The position numbers and the translations under genes were made by a program. A DNA stretch of 64,000 bases, taken from contig CAVUSJ010000004.1 of NCBI GenBank assembly GCA_963744105.1, positions 496,001 through 560,000 of the forward strand. Reading direction: 5' to 3'. This DNA is from DASUPK01 sp963744105 (GTDB lineage Bacteria; Actinomycetota; Thermoleophilia; Solirubrobacterales; 70-9). A model generated the notes under the pieces. It was not told where the DNA came from. It did not search any database and worked only from the letters and a program-made list of their open reading frames with translations. Below, one piece after another: positions 40,866-51,440 of this stretch (positions within the stretch are counted from its first letter, which is position 1; the number at the start of each line of letters is the position of its first letter).

Positions 40866-41308
40866 TGGCTCGGCGCGTCGGCGAGGTGTCCCCGCCCGAC
40901 CCGTTCGGGCTGATGATGACTTTGGCATGTGGGCGTGGGGGACCAGACGATCTTCCCTTCACCGACGAGCAACTCGAATGGGGCTGGGAGCGCTACGGCG
41001 AGGAGTTGATGGAGACGAGGCGCCCACCCGGTGACCGGCCGTGGGCGCATTGGGTCTACGACCTTGGCATCGAGGAGCCCGCCACCCGGCTGGAGCGCGT
41101 GCTGGCACTCCATGAGCGCGGATTGCTCACCGAGGAGGAGCGCCGCAAGATCGTCTCCCAGGCCGAGCACGCCCGGAAGCGGTTTCGCTGCCACAGCTTC
41201 ACCTCACCCCCAGAGGCTGCGGAGCGGGAGGAGCAATCGCTCCGCGCCATGGAGGACGAGGAGATTGCGATTGCCGAGGCGCTCGAGGCGGAGAACCATG
41301 CCCGGTGA
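40865..41308 (+). CDS. Hypothetical phage-element protein
   Basis: 147 residues; its ATG overlaps the previous stop by one base. No membrane span. P-G-D-R-P-W-A-H-W-V-Y-D-L-G precedes a charged helix (L-E-R-V-L-A-L-H-E-R-G-L-L-T-E-E-E-R-R-K-I). The R-P-W-A-x-W type motif followed by such a helix is common in small phage proteins encoded beside terminase genes. Function unknown. Confidence 0.6.
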   Translation: MARRVGEVSPPDPFGLMMTLACGRGGPDDLPFTDEQLEWGWERYGEELMETRRPPGDRPWAHWVYDLGIEEPATRLERVLALHERGLLTEEERRKIVSQAEHARKRFRCHSFTSPPEAAEREEQSLRAMEDEEIAIAEALEAENHAR

Positions 41309-41445
41309 GGGCTAAAGTGGTGGCCGCAAAGAAAGTGGGGCGGCGTCGCGCGAACGACCCGCCCCGTGGCACCGGGCTATGAACCGCGGTGCGCGGGAAA
41401 GGCTATTCGCCCCGACTGTCCCTGGATACAAGGAGGCATAGAGCA

Positions 41446-41499
41446 ATGGCTGAGATAGATGCACGGATTCTTGACGGGATCGTGGTGATGGATCGATGA
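41446..41499 (+). CDS. 17-residue ORF with strong RBS, coupled to the next gene
   Basis: M-A-E-I-D-A-R-I-L-D-G-I-V-V-M-D-R. AGGAGG lies at 41431-41436. Its TGA overlaps the next ATG as ATGA. It may be a leader peptide that delivers ribosomes to the following gene, or the true start of a small operon. Confidence 0.4.
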   Translation: MAEIDARILDGIVVMDR

Positions 41500-41777
41500 C
41501 CACCGCGGAGACGCCAGAGCAGTTCGAGGCACTCTTAGTCCAGGTTCGGAATCACGCCGAAGCTGTTGCTGCGCGACTCTGGGCTCGCGCCTCCGCTGTC
41601 GGCGATGAGCGAGACGAGACGAAGATCGGTGACGCTCTCGCCGTCTGGCACGCGTCCGAGATTGCGCTCGGGATGCTCTCGTCAGGATACGCGCCCAAAC
41701 GCGAGGCGATGCTCCAAGTGGCCGAGTTGGTCGATGGGTGGCGCAAGGACGGACTGATTGAGGAAACGGAGGACTGA
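41496..41777 (+). CDS. Hypothetical protein upstream of and coupled to the integrase
   Basis: 93 residues, all helical, no membrane segment: F-E-A-L-L-V-Q-V-R-N-H-A-E-A-V-A-A-R-L and A-L-A-V-W-H-A-S-E-I-A-L-G-M-L. Overlaps the integrase start by one base (TGATG). The size and position would fit an excisionase or regulator, but no HTH is evident. Confidence 0.6.
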   Translation: MTTAETPEQFEALLVQVRNHAEAVAARLWARASAVGDERDETKIGDALAVWHASEIALGMLSSGYAPKREAMLQVAELVDGWRKDGLIEETED

Positions 41778-42982
41778 TGGCCGCACCAATGGAAAAGACC
41801 CGCCACCCCGGCATCTACAAGCGTGGCTCGCGCTACGTCGTCGTTTACAAGATCGACGGCGTACAGAAGAAGGAAGCCGTGCGGACAATGGACGCGGCGC
41901 GGCGTCTGAAAGCCGCGAGGACGGCTGACCGCGATCGCGGCGAGTTCGCCGAGCAGTCGCGAGTCAAGTTCCGCGTCTACGCCGAGGAATGGGTCGAGCG
42001 CTACCAGGGCACCGGCCGGCGCGGGTTCACCGAGACCACCCGCGAGGACTATCGAAGCGAGCTCGAGCGCTACGCGTACCCGTTCTTCGATGCGCGACTC
42101 GGCCGCACGCTGGCCGGGATCACGCCGCGCGACGTCGCGAAGTGGATCGGCTGGCTATGCGAGCAGCCGAACAACCGCGGCGGCAAGCTCAGCGACCGCT
42201 CGGTGCGGCGGATCGTGACGCCGCTGCGCTCGTGTCTCGCGAGTGCGAAGCGCGAGGGGCTGATCCGCCACAACCCGGCGGACGGCGCCGCTCTTCCGCA
42301 CCGGCCGCGAGTCGAGGGCGTCGACGGCGAGCAAGAGCTAAGGGTGTTCAGCCGCGAGCAGCTTGACGTCCTGTTGCGGGTAGTCCACCCGCGCCACCGG
42401 CTCATGTTCGAGTTCCTAGCGTCGACCGGCGTGCGTTGGTCCGAGCTCGTCGCTTTGCAATGGGGCGATCTCGTGCTCGACGGCGACTTGCCGCGGGTGA
42501 AGGTTCGCCGCGCGCTCGTCCGTGGGCGGCTCAAGCCACCGAAGTCCCGCCACGCTCGTCGCGACGTGCCGCTCTCGGCGACGCTCGTGTCAGCGTTGCG
42601 AGAGCGCCGAGGCGATCGCGACGCGCTCGTGTTCGCGAGCCGTAAAGGGACGCCGTTGCACTACTCGAACATGCGCCGGCGCGTCCTGCGTCCCGCAATC
42701 GAAGAGGCCGGCGCGAGCTTCGCTGGGTTTCACACATTTAGACATTGGTGCGCGTCGACGCTCTTCGAGCGCGGCGCGAACGCGGTCCAGGTCCAGCGAT
42801 GGCTCGGCCACCATTCGCCCGCGTTCACGCTCTCGACCTACGTGCATTTGCTCGATTCCGGGGTCGGCGAGGCGCTCGAGCTGGATGTCGAACTCGCTAA
42901 GGGTGGCAACCGGGTGGCAACTCACGCCACCGGGAACGACCCGACTCAGCCGGAACGGGTATTGGCAGAAATCGCCGATTAG
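41777..42982 (+). CDS. Tyrosine-type site-specific integrase
   Basis: 401 residues. N-terminal arm-binding and SAM-like domains (about 10-175), catalytic domain (about 190-375). The catalytic set is visible: Arg 220 (T-G-V-R-W-S-E-L), H-T-F-R-H (His 319, Arg 322), His of L-G-H-H-S, and Tyr 355 (S-T-Y-V-H-L-L-D). It would integrate and excise the element at tRNA-Arg, next to which its 3' end lies. The last 35 residues (G-G-N-R-V-A-T-H-A-T-G) are low complexity and recur in decayed form before the other att copies. Confidence 0.96.
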   Translation: MAAPMEKTRHPGIYKRGSRYVVVYKIDGVQKKEAVRTMDAARRLKAARTADRDRGEFAEQSRVKFRVYAEEWVERYQGTGRRGFTETTREDYRSELERYAYPFFDARLGRTLAGITPRDVAKWIGWLCEQPNNRGGKLSDRSVRRIVTPLRSCLASAKREGLIRHNPADGAALPHRPRVEGVDGEQELRVFSREQLDVLLRVVHPRHRLMFEFLASTGVRWSELVALQWGDLVLDGDLPRVKVRRALVRGRLKPPKSRHARRDVPLSATLVSALRERRGDRDALVFASRKGTPLHYSNMRRRVLRPAIEEAGASFAGFHTFRHWCASTLFERGANAVQVQRWLGHHSPAFTLSTYVHLLDSGVGEALELDVELAKGGNRVATHATGNDPTQPERVLAEIAD

Positions 42983-43026
42983 CGGCGAGATTCCCGAACC
43001 GGCGGCAACCGACCCGAGCGCTGCCA

Positions 43027-43074
43027 CGGTCTACGAAACCGAAGGTCACAGGTTCGAATCCTGTCGGGCGCGCT
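43027..43074 (+). repeat. att repeat copy 2
   Basis: Identical 48 bp of the tRNA-Arg 3' end. It lacks the 5' half of the tRNA, so it is not a gene. It closes element 1 and opens segment 2. Confidence 0.93.
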
Positions 43075-43166
43075 CGCCATGCTCGGTGGGGCCGCCCTGG
43101 CATCGCCGTCCGGCACTCCACCTCCCAGGAGCGGACCCACTCCCTCGAAGCCTCCGGTGCTGTTGG

Positions 43167-45914
<2,748 letters not shown>

Positions 45915-46044
45915 TTGAGACCTCCGCGGCGATTCTAGTCGTGGCTCCGCCGCGCCCCAGGCGCCCGATATGGGTTCGCGACGGGGTGAGGCCGCCCTGG
46001 TGACTTCGCGCATGAACAACGCCACCCCGAGGGGGATCCGGAGC

Positions 46045-46935
46045 CTAGGCCTCGGTCGCGCCCATGCCCGCCGCCTTGCCCCGCGCGATCAGTTGGTCGG
46101 CCTGCTTCCGGCTGGCCTCGTCGATCATTTCGCCATCCAGCTGCACGGCGCCTCGATCCCCGGCAGCGTCCAGTGCCTCCAGCACGGCGTGGGCGCGCTC
46201 GAACTCCTCCGGCGTCGGGGAGAAGATCTCGTTTAGCGGGTCGAGCTGACTCGGGTGGATCGCCCACTTTCCGTCGTAGCCCAGGGCGCGAGCGCTCGAG
46301 GCGGAAGACCGTAGCCCTCCCTCGTCTGAGACGTCCAGGTGCGGCCCGTCGATCGCCGCCAAGCCGGCGGCGCGGGCGTTGACGAGCACGGTCTCGCGCA
46401 CCCAGTGCCAGCGGTCACCCGGATACCGGCCTTCCGGCGGGCGGCCGAGCGAGGCCCCCAGGTCCGCGTATCCGACGATCATCGTCTCGAGCCGAAGACC
46501 AGCGTCGGCGATCTCGCCCACGCGGACGAGTCCGGCGGCGGTCTCAATCAGCGCCTGCAGACCGACGCGAGGCCGGTCGAAGCCGGCACTGTCCTCCGTC
46601 CGCTCGAGCAGGCGCTCGACGGCGTCGATCTGGGCAGCCGTCTCGCACTTCGGGATCACCAGGCTGCCGAGCGCGCCGCCTCCGGCCTTGGCGAGCTCGG
46701 TCACATCCCGCTCCCACCACTCGGTGCCCATTCCGTTGACGCGAACCGCCACGGCGCGACCGCCCCAGTCCTCAGCGATCGCCGCGCAGGCTGCGGATCG
46801 CGCCGCCTCCTTCGCGTCGGGGGTGACGGAGTCCTCGAGATCGATCACGATCTCGTCGGCTGGCAGCGACCGCGCTTTGGCGAGCATCTTCGGCGAGGAG
46901 GCGGGAACCGAGAGACAGGAGCGGCGGGATCTCAC
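46045..46935 (-). CDS. HpcH/HpaI (CitE-like) CoA-ester lyase, probable malyl/citramalyl-CoA lyase
   Basis: 296 residues, GTG start. TIM-barrel lyase: C-L-S-V-P-A-S-S-P-K-M, E-I-V-I-D-L-E-D-S-V (Mg-binding Asp/Glu), R-V-N-G, V-I-P-K-C-E-T, G-L-Q-A-L-I-E-T-A (metal Glu), V-G-Y-A-D-L-G-A-S-L-G, and K-W-A-I-H-P-S-Q (CoA site). Such enzymes split malyl-CoA, beta-methylmalyl-CoA or citramalyl-CoA. With meh and mct next door, citramalyl-CoA to acetyl-CoA plus pyruvate is the likely reaction. Divergent from meh with about 100 bp between. Confidence 0.88.
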   Translation of the reverse strand: MRSRRSCLSVPASSPKMLAKARSLPADEIVIDLEDSVTPDAKEAARSAACAAIAEDWGGRAVAVRVNGMGTEWWERDVTELAKAGGGALGSLVIPKCETAAQIDAVERLLERTEDSAGFDRPRVGLQALIETAAGLVRVGEIADAGLRLETMIVGYADLGASLGRPPEGRYPGDRWHWVRETVLVNARAAGLAAIDGPHLDVSDEGGLRSSASSARALGYDGKWAIHPSQLDPLNEIFSPTPEEFERAHAVLEALDAAGDRGAVQLDGEMIDEASRKQADQLIARGKAAGMGATEA

Positions 46936-47039
46936 ACCTCGCGAGCATAGTCTCGAAATCAGCTAGCCTCACCTGCCTCGTGCCACAAGCCTCGGACCGG
47001 GACGGTCGGCGCGGTCACGTCGAGGAGGAGAAGTTGGAA

Positions 47040-48056
47040 GTGAGCGAGCGGATCGTCAGCGACGGTCCCCATTTCGAGGACTTTGCGGTTGGCGATGTCT
47101 TCGACGAAGCGCCTGCGCTCACGCTCACCTCCGGCCACGCCGCCCTCCATCAGGCGCTGGTCGGAGACAGGTTGAGGTTGCCGCTCGACGCCGAGCTGAG
47201 CGCTGCGGTCACAGGACGGGGCCGGGCTCTCGCGCATCCGAACCTGGTCTGTGACGTCGCAATCGGTCAGTCGACCGGGCCGACCCAGCGTGTTCTGGGC
47301 AACCTCTTCTACCGGGGCCTGGTGCTGCTGCATCCAGCTCATATCGGCGACACGCTGCGAACTCAAACCGAGGTCGTCGGGCTAAAGCAGAACCGGGCCC
47401 GGGAGGACGGCACGGCGAGCGGACTGGTCGCCCTGCGGATCCGCACGGAGAACCAGCGTGGCGAGGCTGTGCTCGATTTTTGGCGCTGCCCGATGATCCC
47501 GCTGCGAGACCCGACGGCCGAGACCGGACACGCCGACCGTTTCGAGGAGATTCCCGACGAGCTCGACCCGGAGCGGGTCGCCGCCGCCATCCCCGGCAAG
47601 TGGAGGCTCGACCGCTTCCGAGAGCGTGTCCCAGGGGCGGACTTCGCCGAGCTCGAGGTCGGAGCCACCTTCGAGGTCGGCGGCCGCGATACCGTGAGCT
47701 CAGCGCCCGAGCTGGCCCGACTCACCCTTAACCTCGCCAAGGCGCACACCGATCCCGGGGCGAGCGCGCATGGGCGCCGGCTCGTTTACGGCGGCCACAC
47801 GATCGCCGTCGCGGCAGCGCAGGCCACGCGAGCGATTTCCAATCTGGTCACGATTGTCGCCTGGCATGGCTGCGACCACCTCGCTCCGGTGTTCGAGGGC
47901 GACGTCCTGGCGACCGAGCTCAGCGTCGAGGGGGCGCAACCGCTCGAGGGAGGCGGAGGCCTGGTCGACCTGCGCGCTCGGGTGCAGGCCGATCGCTCCG
48001 GGAACGGTGAGATCGCCGAGGTTCTCGACTGGAGCTTCGTGGGATTGATGGCCTAG
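47040..48056 (+). CDS. meh: MaoC-type mesaconyl-C4-CoA hydratase (probable meh)
   Basis: 338 residues, two hot-dog folds. H-F-E-D-F-A-V-G-D-V-F and H-P-N-L-V-C-D-V-A-I-G-Q-S-T belong to the first; G-A-T-F-E-V-G-G-R-D-T-V-S-S-A-P-E-L-A and Y-G-G-H-T-I-A-V-A-A-A-Q-A-T the second. The G-N-L-F-Y-R-G-L stretch is what I recall for the 2-methylfumaryl-CoA hydratase group of the 3-hydroxypropionate bi-cycle. GTG at 47040 sits 9 bp from GAGGAGGAG; a TTG at 47034 and an open frame from 46980 are alternatives. mct follows 23 bp later. Confidence 0.82.
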   Translation: MSERIVSDGPHFEDFAVGDVFDEAPALTLTSGHAALHQALVGDRLRLPLDAELSAAVTGRGRALAHPNLVCDVAIGQSTGPTQRVLGNLFYRGLVLLHPAHIGDTLRTQTEVVGLKQNRAREDGTASGLVALRIRTENQRGEAVLDFWRCPMIPLRDPTAETGHADRFEEIPDELDPERVAAAIPGKWRLDRFRERVPGADFAELEVGATFEVGGRDTVSSAPELARLTLNLAKAHTDPGASAHGRRLVYGGHTIAVAAAQATRAISNLVTIVAWHGCDHLAPVFEGDVLATELSVEGAQPLEGGGGLVDLRARVQADRSGNGEIAEVLDWSFVGLMA

Positions 48057-48079
48057 GGAGTAGAAAGGGGTTCGCGACG

Positions 48080-49306
48080 ATGGGAATTCTGGAGGGCATG
48101 CGAGTTGTGGAGGGCTCCGCCTTCGTGGCGGCGCCCCTGGGCGGCATGACGCTGGCGCAGCTCGGCGCCGATGTGATCCGCTTTGACCCGATCGGCGGGG
48201 GCCTCGACCGAAACCGCTGGCCGGTGACCGAGGACGGCAAGAGCCTCTTCTGGACGGGCATGAACAAGGGCAAGCGCTCGATCCAGGTGGACCTCCGATC
48301 GCCTGCAGGCCAGGAACTCGCGACCGCCCTGATCACCGCTCCCGGTGACGAGGCCGGTCTCTTCCTGACCAACTTCCCGGCCCGGGGTTGGCTCGACTAC
48401 GAGGCCCTGCGGGAGGGCCGAGAGGATCTGATCATGGTCAGCATCAACGGCAATTACGACGGCACCTCCGCGGTGGACTACACCGTCAACCCGGCCACCG
48501 GGTTTCCGTGGGCCACCGGCCCGCGGCACCTCTCGGTTCCCTTCAACCATCTGTTGCCGGCCTGGGATGCAATCACGGGCACGCTGGCCGCGGGCGGGAT
48601 GCTGGCGGCCGAACGGCATCGGACCCGGACCGGCGAGGGCCAGTTGGTCAGGGTCGCGCTCTCCGACGTCGCCTTCGCGATGGTCGGCAACCTCGGCAAG
48701 ATCGCCGAGGCGCAGATCTGCCGCCGGGAGCGGCCCAAGGACGGTAACTACCTCTACGGTGCGTTCGGCCGCGATTTCCTGACCAAGGGGGCGCAGCGCA
48801 TCATGATCGTGGCATTGACCTTGCGCCAGTGGCGGAGCCTGGTTGAGGCGACCGGTCTCGGCGAGACCTTCGAGGCCCTGGAGCGGATGCTCGATGTTGA
48901 CCTAGACAAGGAAGGGGATCGGTTCGTAGCACGCGAGGTGATCGGCGCGACGCTGAAGCCATGGACCACGGCCCGCACGCTGGACGAGATCCGGGAGGTC
49001 TTCGACGCGCACGGGGTCTGCTGGGGCCCCTACCAGACATTCATGGAGCTAGTCGACGGAGATCCGCGCTGTTCGACCGACAACCCGATGTTCGACGAGG
49101 TCGAGCAGCCGGGGATCGGCTCCCACCTGATGCCGGGCTCGCCGCTCGAGTTCGGTCAGGTTGAGCGCGTGCCGGTGCGCCGCGCCCCACTGCTCGGCGA
49201 GCACACCGACGAGGTGCTCGCGGAGGTGCTCGGCCTCAGCGATGCTGAGATCGGCCGTCTGCAGGAGGATGGCGTGGTCGCGACCAAGGCCGCCGTTGCC
49301 GCCTGA
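48080..49306 (+). CDS. mct: 2-methylfumaryl-CoA isomerase (mesaconyl-CoA C1-C4 CoA transferase)
   Basis: 408 residues, family III (CaiB/BaiF) CoA transferase. R-V-V-E-G-S-A-F-V-A-A-P-L-G-G-M, then L-G-A-D-V-I-R-F-D-P-I-G-G-G-L-D, G-N-Y-L-Y-G-A-F-G-R-D-F and C-S-T-D-N-P-M-F match, from memory, the Chloroflexus Mct enzyme very closely. It moves CoA within mesaconate from C1 to C4. The intramolecular subgroup differs from ordinary CaiB-type enzymes, so the specific call is favoured. Good RBS (GTAGAAAGGGG). Forms an operon with meh. Confidence 0.87.
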   Translation: MGILEGMRVVEGSAFVAAPLGGMTLAQLGADVIRFDPIGGGLDRNRWPVTEDGKSLFWTGMNKGKRSIQVDLRSPAGQELATALITAPGDEAGLFLTNFPARGWLDYEALREGREDLIMVSINGNYDGTSAVDYTVNPATGFPWATGPRHLSVPFNHLLPAWDAITGTLAAGGMLAAERHRTRTGEGQLVRVALSDVAFAMVGNLGKIAEAQICRRERPKDGNYLYGAFGRDFLTKGAQRIMIVALTLRQWRSLVEATGLGETFEALERMLDVDLDKEGDRFVAREVIGATLKPWTTARTLDEIREVFDAHGVCWGPYQTFMELVDGDPRCSTDNPMFDEVEQPGIGSHLMPGSPLEFGQVERVPVRRAPLLGEHTDEVLAEVLGLSDAEIGRLQEDGVVATKAAVAA

Positions 49307-49339
49307 GTCGGGAGCCGCTGGGAAGTGCGGTCTGGGAAG

Positions 49340-49468
49340 TCCCGCACAGGGCAACGAGAGGGCAACGGACGGGACGGAGCCCAGACGAACCCGGACGAGT
49401 CAGGAATCGAGGGAGGCCGGTATAAAGCCGAATCCCGAGCCCAGGCGAGCTCCACCGAACACTCTCCA
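49340..49468 (+). pseudogene. Integrase 3'-end remnant before att copy 3
   Basis: The doublet AGGGCAACGAGAGGGCAAC followed by ACGGGACGGAG aligns with the integrase codons for G-G-N-R-V-A-T-H-A-T-G at 42901, and lies at nearly the same distance from its repeat (120 versus 126 bp). The 70 bp nearest the repeat also resemble those before copy 4 (GCCGAATCCCGAGCCCA, then CGAGCTCCACCGAAC). Confidence 0.6.
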
Positions 49469-49516
49469 CGGTCTACGAAACCGAAGGTCACAGGTTCGAA
49501 TCCTGTCGGGCGCGCT
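49469..49516 (+). repeat. att repeat copy 3
   Basis: Third identical 48-bp copy of the tRNA-Arg 3' end. Boundary between segments 2 and 3. Confidence 0.93.
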
Positions 49517-49552
49517 CTCGCCGTCTGTCGTTGTCGGAGTAACCTCGGAGCA

Positions 49553-49849
49553 GTGAGTACCGTAGCTGCGCTGGCCGCCGTACCGATCGACGAGATGCTG
49601 GTTCTCCTGCTCTCAGTGCTCGGCAGCGTGGTCTTTGTGGGCCTCCTTTTCTGCGTGCGGCGATTCGACGTCCAGCAGGGAACGGACGGCGGCGAAGAAA
49701 GGGGGGACGGAGGGAACGACGGGCCTGGTCCAAGGCGCCCCGCCGGGCCCCTTGGGGCGATGGATCCTCCGCTTGGCGAGATTCGCGCGAGTCACGGGCG
49801 GTCCTCGGCCAAGGCCTCCCGGGAGCGCCGGGAGCGAGTCGCATCTTGA
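49553..49849 (+). CDS. Small single-span membrane protein at the head of the cox cluster
   Basis: 98 residues from a GTG 4 bp after GGAG. One span (M-L-V-L-L-L-S-V-L-G-S-V-V-F-V-G-L-L-F), then a Gly/Pro/charged cytoplasmic tail rich in Arg. Position suggests a role in oxidase assembly, but nothing in the sequence proves this. A promoter overlaps its end. Confidence 0.5.
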   Translation: MSTVAALAAVPIDEMLVLLLSVLGSVVFVGLLFCVRRFDVQQGTDGGEERGDGGNDGPGPRRPAGPLGAMDPPLGEIRASHGRSSAKASRERRERVAS

Positions 49850-49874
49850 CCCGCCCTTGACGCGGGTATAGATT
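49846..49874 (+). promoter_or_regulatory. Putative promoter of the cox operon
   Basis: TTGACC at 49846, a 17-bp spacer, TAGATT at 49869. The first cox-cluster gene downstream begins 67 bp later. Confidence 0.45.
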
Positions 49875-49940
49875 TCCTGTCGCGCTGTCCTCCTCGGTGC
49901 GGCTCGCGGCGAGGGGCAACGCGGAAGGAGAGTTAATGGA

Positions 49941-50600
49941 GTGAACTCCCTTGCTGCCCGGTGGCTGGCAATGGTTGCCGGAGTCGTGATCGTTGCTCTT
50001 GCGATCGGGCTCTACGTCAACAAGCTCGTGCGCTCGCCGACTCCCGTCTCGGCGCAGCAGACCGGGCCGGCCCAGGCGCAGCTGACGTTGGGCACCACCC
50101 CCGCCGTCGGAAAGCTCGGTGGACACCCCACCTGGGTCTCCTATCTCGTGCGGGAGGGGAATCAGTGGAAGCACACCACGACCTTCGACGTGCCCGCCCA
50201 TTCTCTGGTGAGTATCACCGTCCTCAACTTCGACGGCGAGAGCGGCCTGCGCAACCCGTTCCTCTCCCAGGTCCAGGGGACGGTCGGCGGCACCATGCAG
50301 CTGGACGGCAAGACGGTGAGGAACATCTCCCCGGACGCCGCCTCGCACACGTTCACGGTGCCCCAGATGGGGATCGTCGTTCCGATCAAGGGTGTCGCCG
50401 ACGACGCCCCCAACCAGTGCTCGGAAATGCCGTGCTCCCTCAACCAGGCGCACGAGACGGTCACCTTCATGATCCGCACGGGCAAGCACGGCTGGATTCG
50501 GTGGCAATGCTTCGTGCCGTGCGCGGCAGGCTTCTTCACGGGCTTTGGCGGGCCGATGCAGACGATCGGCTACATGGACGGCTTCCTGCACGTGGTCTGA
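49941..50600 (+). CDS. Membrane-anchored cupredoxin-like protein next to coxB
   Basis: 219 residues, GTG start. One N-terminal span (V-A-G-V-V-I-V-A-L-A-I-G-L-Y-V) then an extracytoplasmic beta domain: T-T-T-F-D-V-P-A-H-S-L-V-S-I-T-V-L-N-F-D, S-H-T-F-T-V-P-Q-M-G, and C-F-V-P-C-A-A-G-F-F-T-G-F-G-G-P-M. The C-x3-C resembles the CuA loop of oxidase subunit II, but the His that should follow four residues later is missing. Two further Cys (N-Q-C-S-E-M-P-C) could bind metal or form a disulfide. It may be an oxidase accessory or copper chaperone. Confidence 0.65.
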   Translation: MNSLAARWLAMVAGVVIVALAIGLYVNKLVRSPTPVSAQQTGPAQAQLTLGTTPAVGKLGGHPTWVSYLVREGNQWKHTTTFDVPAHSLVSITVLNFDGESGLRNPFLSQVQGTVGGTMQLDGKTVRNISPDAASHTFTVPQMGIVVPIKGVADDAPNQCSEMPCSLNQAHETVTFMIRTGKHGWIRWQCFVPCAAGFFTGFGGPMQTIGYMDGFLHVV

Positions 50601-50612
50601 GGCCGAGCGACG

Positions 50613-51440
50613 ATGCCCGAGCCCCCACACTTCAGACGAATCCTGATCCTGTGGGCCGCGCTCAGCATCATCGCGACGCCCATCGTGGTCCTTGTATGGG
50701 CGCCGGATCTGCCGCCGGGCAACGGCACCAACGCCGCCTCCGGACAGGTGACGGACAACACCGTGCTGCTCGGAGTCGTGACGCCGATCGCGGCGCTGAT
50801 GATCGTCTACTTCGCCTACGCGCTGATCGTCTTCCGCCGCCGCGACGAGGGGCCGGGCGAGGGAATCGCGATTCGCGGGGACCGCGGCATTCAGACGACC
50901 TGGCTGGCCGTCACCTCCGTGATCGTGCTCTTCCTGGCGACCTACGGGACCGTTCGGCTGTTCGACGAGGGCTCCGGCGGCGGGCAGGGGGCGGACCCGG
51001 TCTCAAAGCCGTCGGGCAAGGTGCTCCCGGTTCAGGTGATCGCTCAGCAGTGGGCATTCACGTACCGCTTCCCGACCTTCGGCGGCGTGGAGACGCCCCA
51101 CCTGGAGCTCCCGGTCGACAGGAACGTCGCGCTGCACGTCACTTCGCTCGACGTGATCCACTCGTTCTGGGCGCACGACCTCGGGGTGAAGGCCGACGCC
51201 AATCCGGGGGTGGACAACGTCGCCTACGTGCGCCCCACCGAGGTTCGGGGCTTCTCAATCCGCTGTGCCGAGCTCTGCGGGCTCTTCCACGGGCACATGT
51301 TCGACACCGGCCAAGTGGTGAGCAACAGCGCCTTCCTCGCCTGGATCCACCGCGAACAGGCCGCGTTCGGGCCGGCGACCGGTGTCCTTCCCAAGTTCAG
51401 GTCCCACTACAACCCCGCTCCCCATAGGAGGGCCGGATGA
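50613..51440 (+). CDS. coxB: Cytochrome c oxidase subunit II
   Basis: 275 residues. Two membrane spans (about 12-30 and 52-74, with a further hydrophobic stretch at 97-112) and a CuA domain. Ligands: His 183 (I-H-S-F-W), Cys 218 and Cys 222 with His 226 and Met 229 (C-A-E-L-C-G-L-F-H-G-H-M). Accepts electrons from cytochrome c. Its stop overlaps the coxA ATG (ATGA). No fused cytochrome c domain, unlike caa3-type enzymes. Confidence 0.96.
   Translation: MPEPPHFRRILILWAALSIIATPIVVLVWAPDLPPGNGTNAASGQVTDNTVLLGVVTPIAALMIVYFAYALIVFRRRDEGPGEGIAIRGDRGIQTTWLAVTSVIVLFLATYGTVRLFDEGSGGGQGADPVSKPSGKVLPVQVIAQQWAFTYRFPTFGGVETPHLELPVDRNVALHVTSLDVIHSFWAHDLGVKADANPGVDNVAYVRPTEVRGFSIRCAELCGLFHGHMFDTGQVVSNSAFLAWIHREQAAFGPATGVLPKFRSHYNPAPHRRAG

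Larger units (their letters stand above)
38671..43074 (+). mobile_element. Integrated element 1 (phage/satellite-like, intact integrase)
   Basis: Bounded by att copies 1 and 2. Contains a prohead protease, a terminase-small-like gene, a small zinc-finger gene, hypothetical genes and a tyrosine integrase whose 3' end lies 45 bp before the right repeat. Portal, major capsid, tail and large terminase genes are absent, so it is either a decayed prophage or a small satellite. Base composition is visibly more mixed than in the neighbouring chromosome. Confidence 0.8.

Noticed and set aside
43027..43074. Possible tRNA gene at the second att copy (also at 49469 and 62255)
   Set aside because: Only the 3' half is present; there is no acceptor 5' strand or D-arm, so these are att duplicates.
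46013..46025. GTG/ATG starts upstream for ppdK
   Set aside because: They add a non-family extension and lie upstream of a likely -10 box and the strong GGAGGT site.
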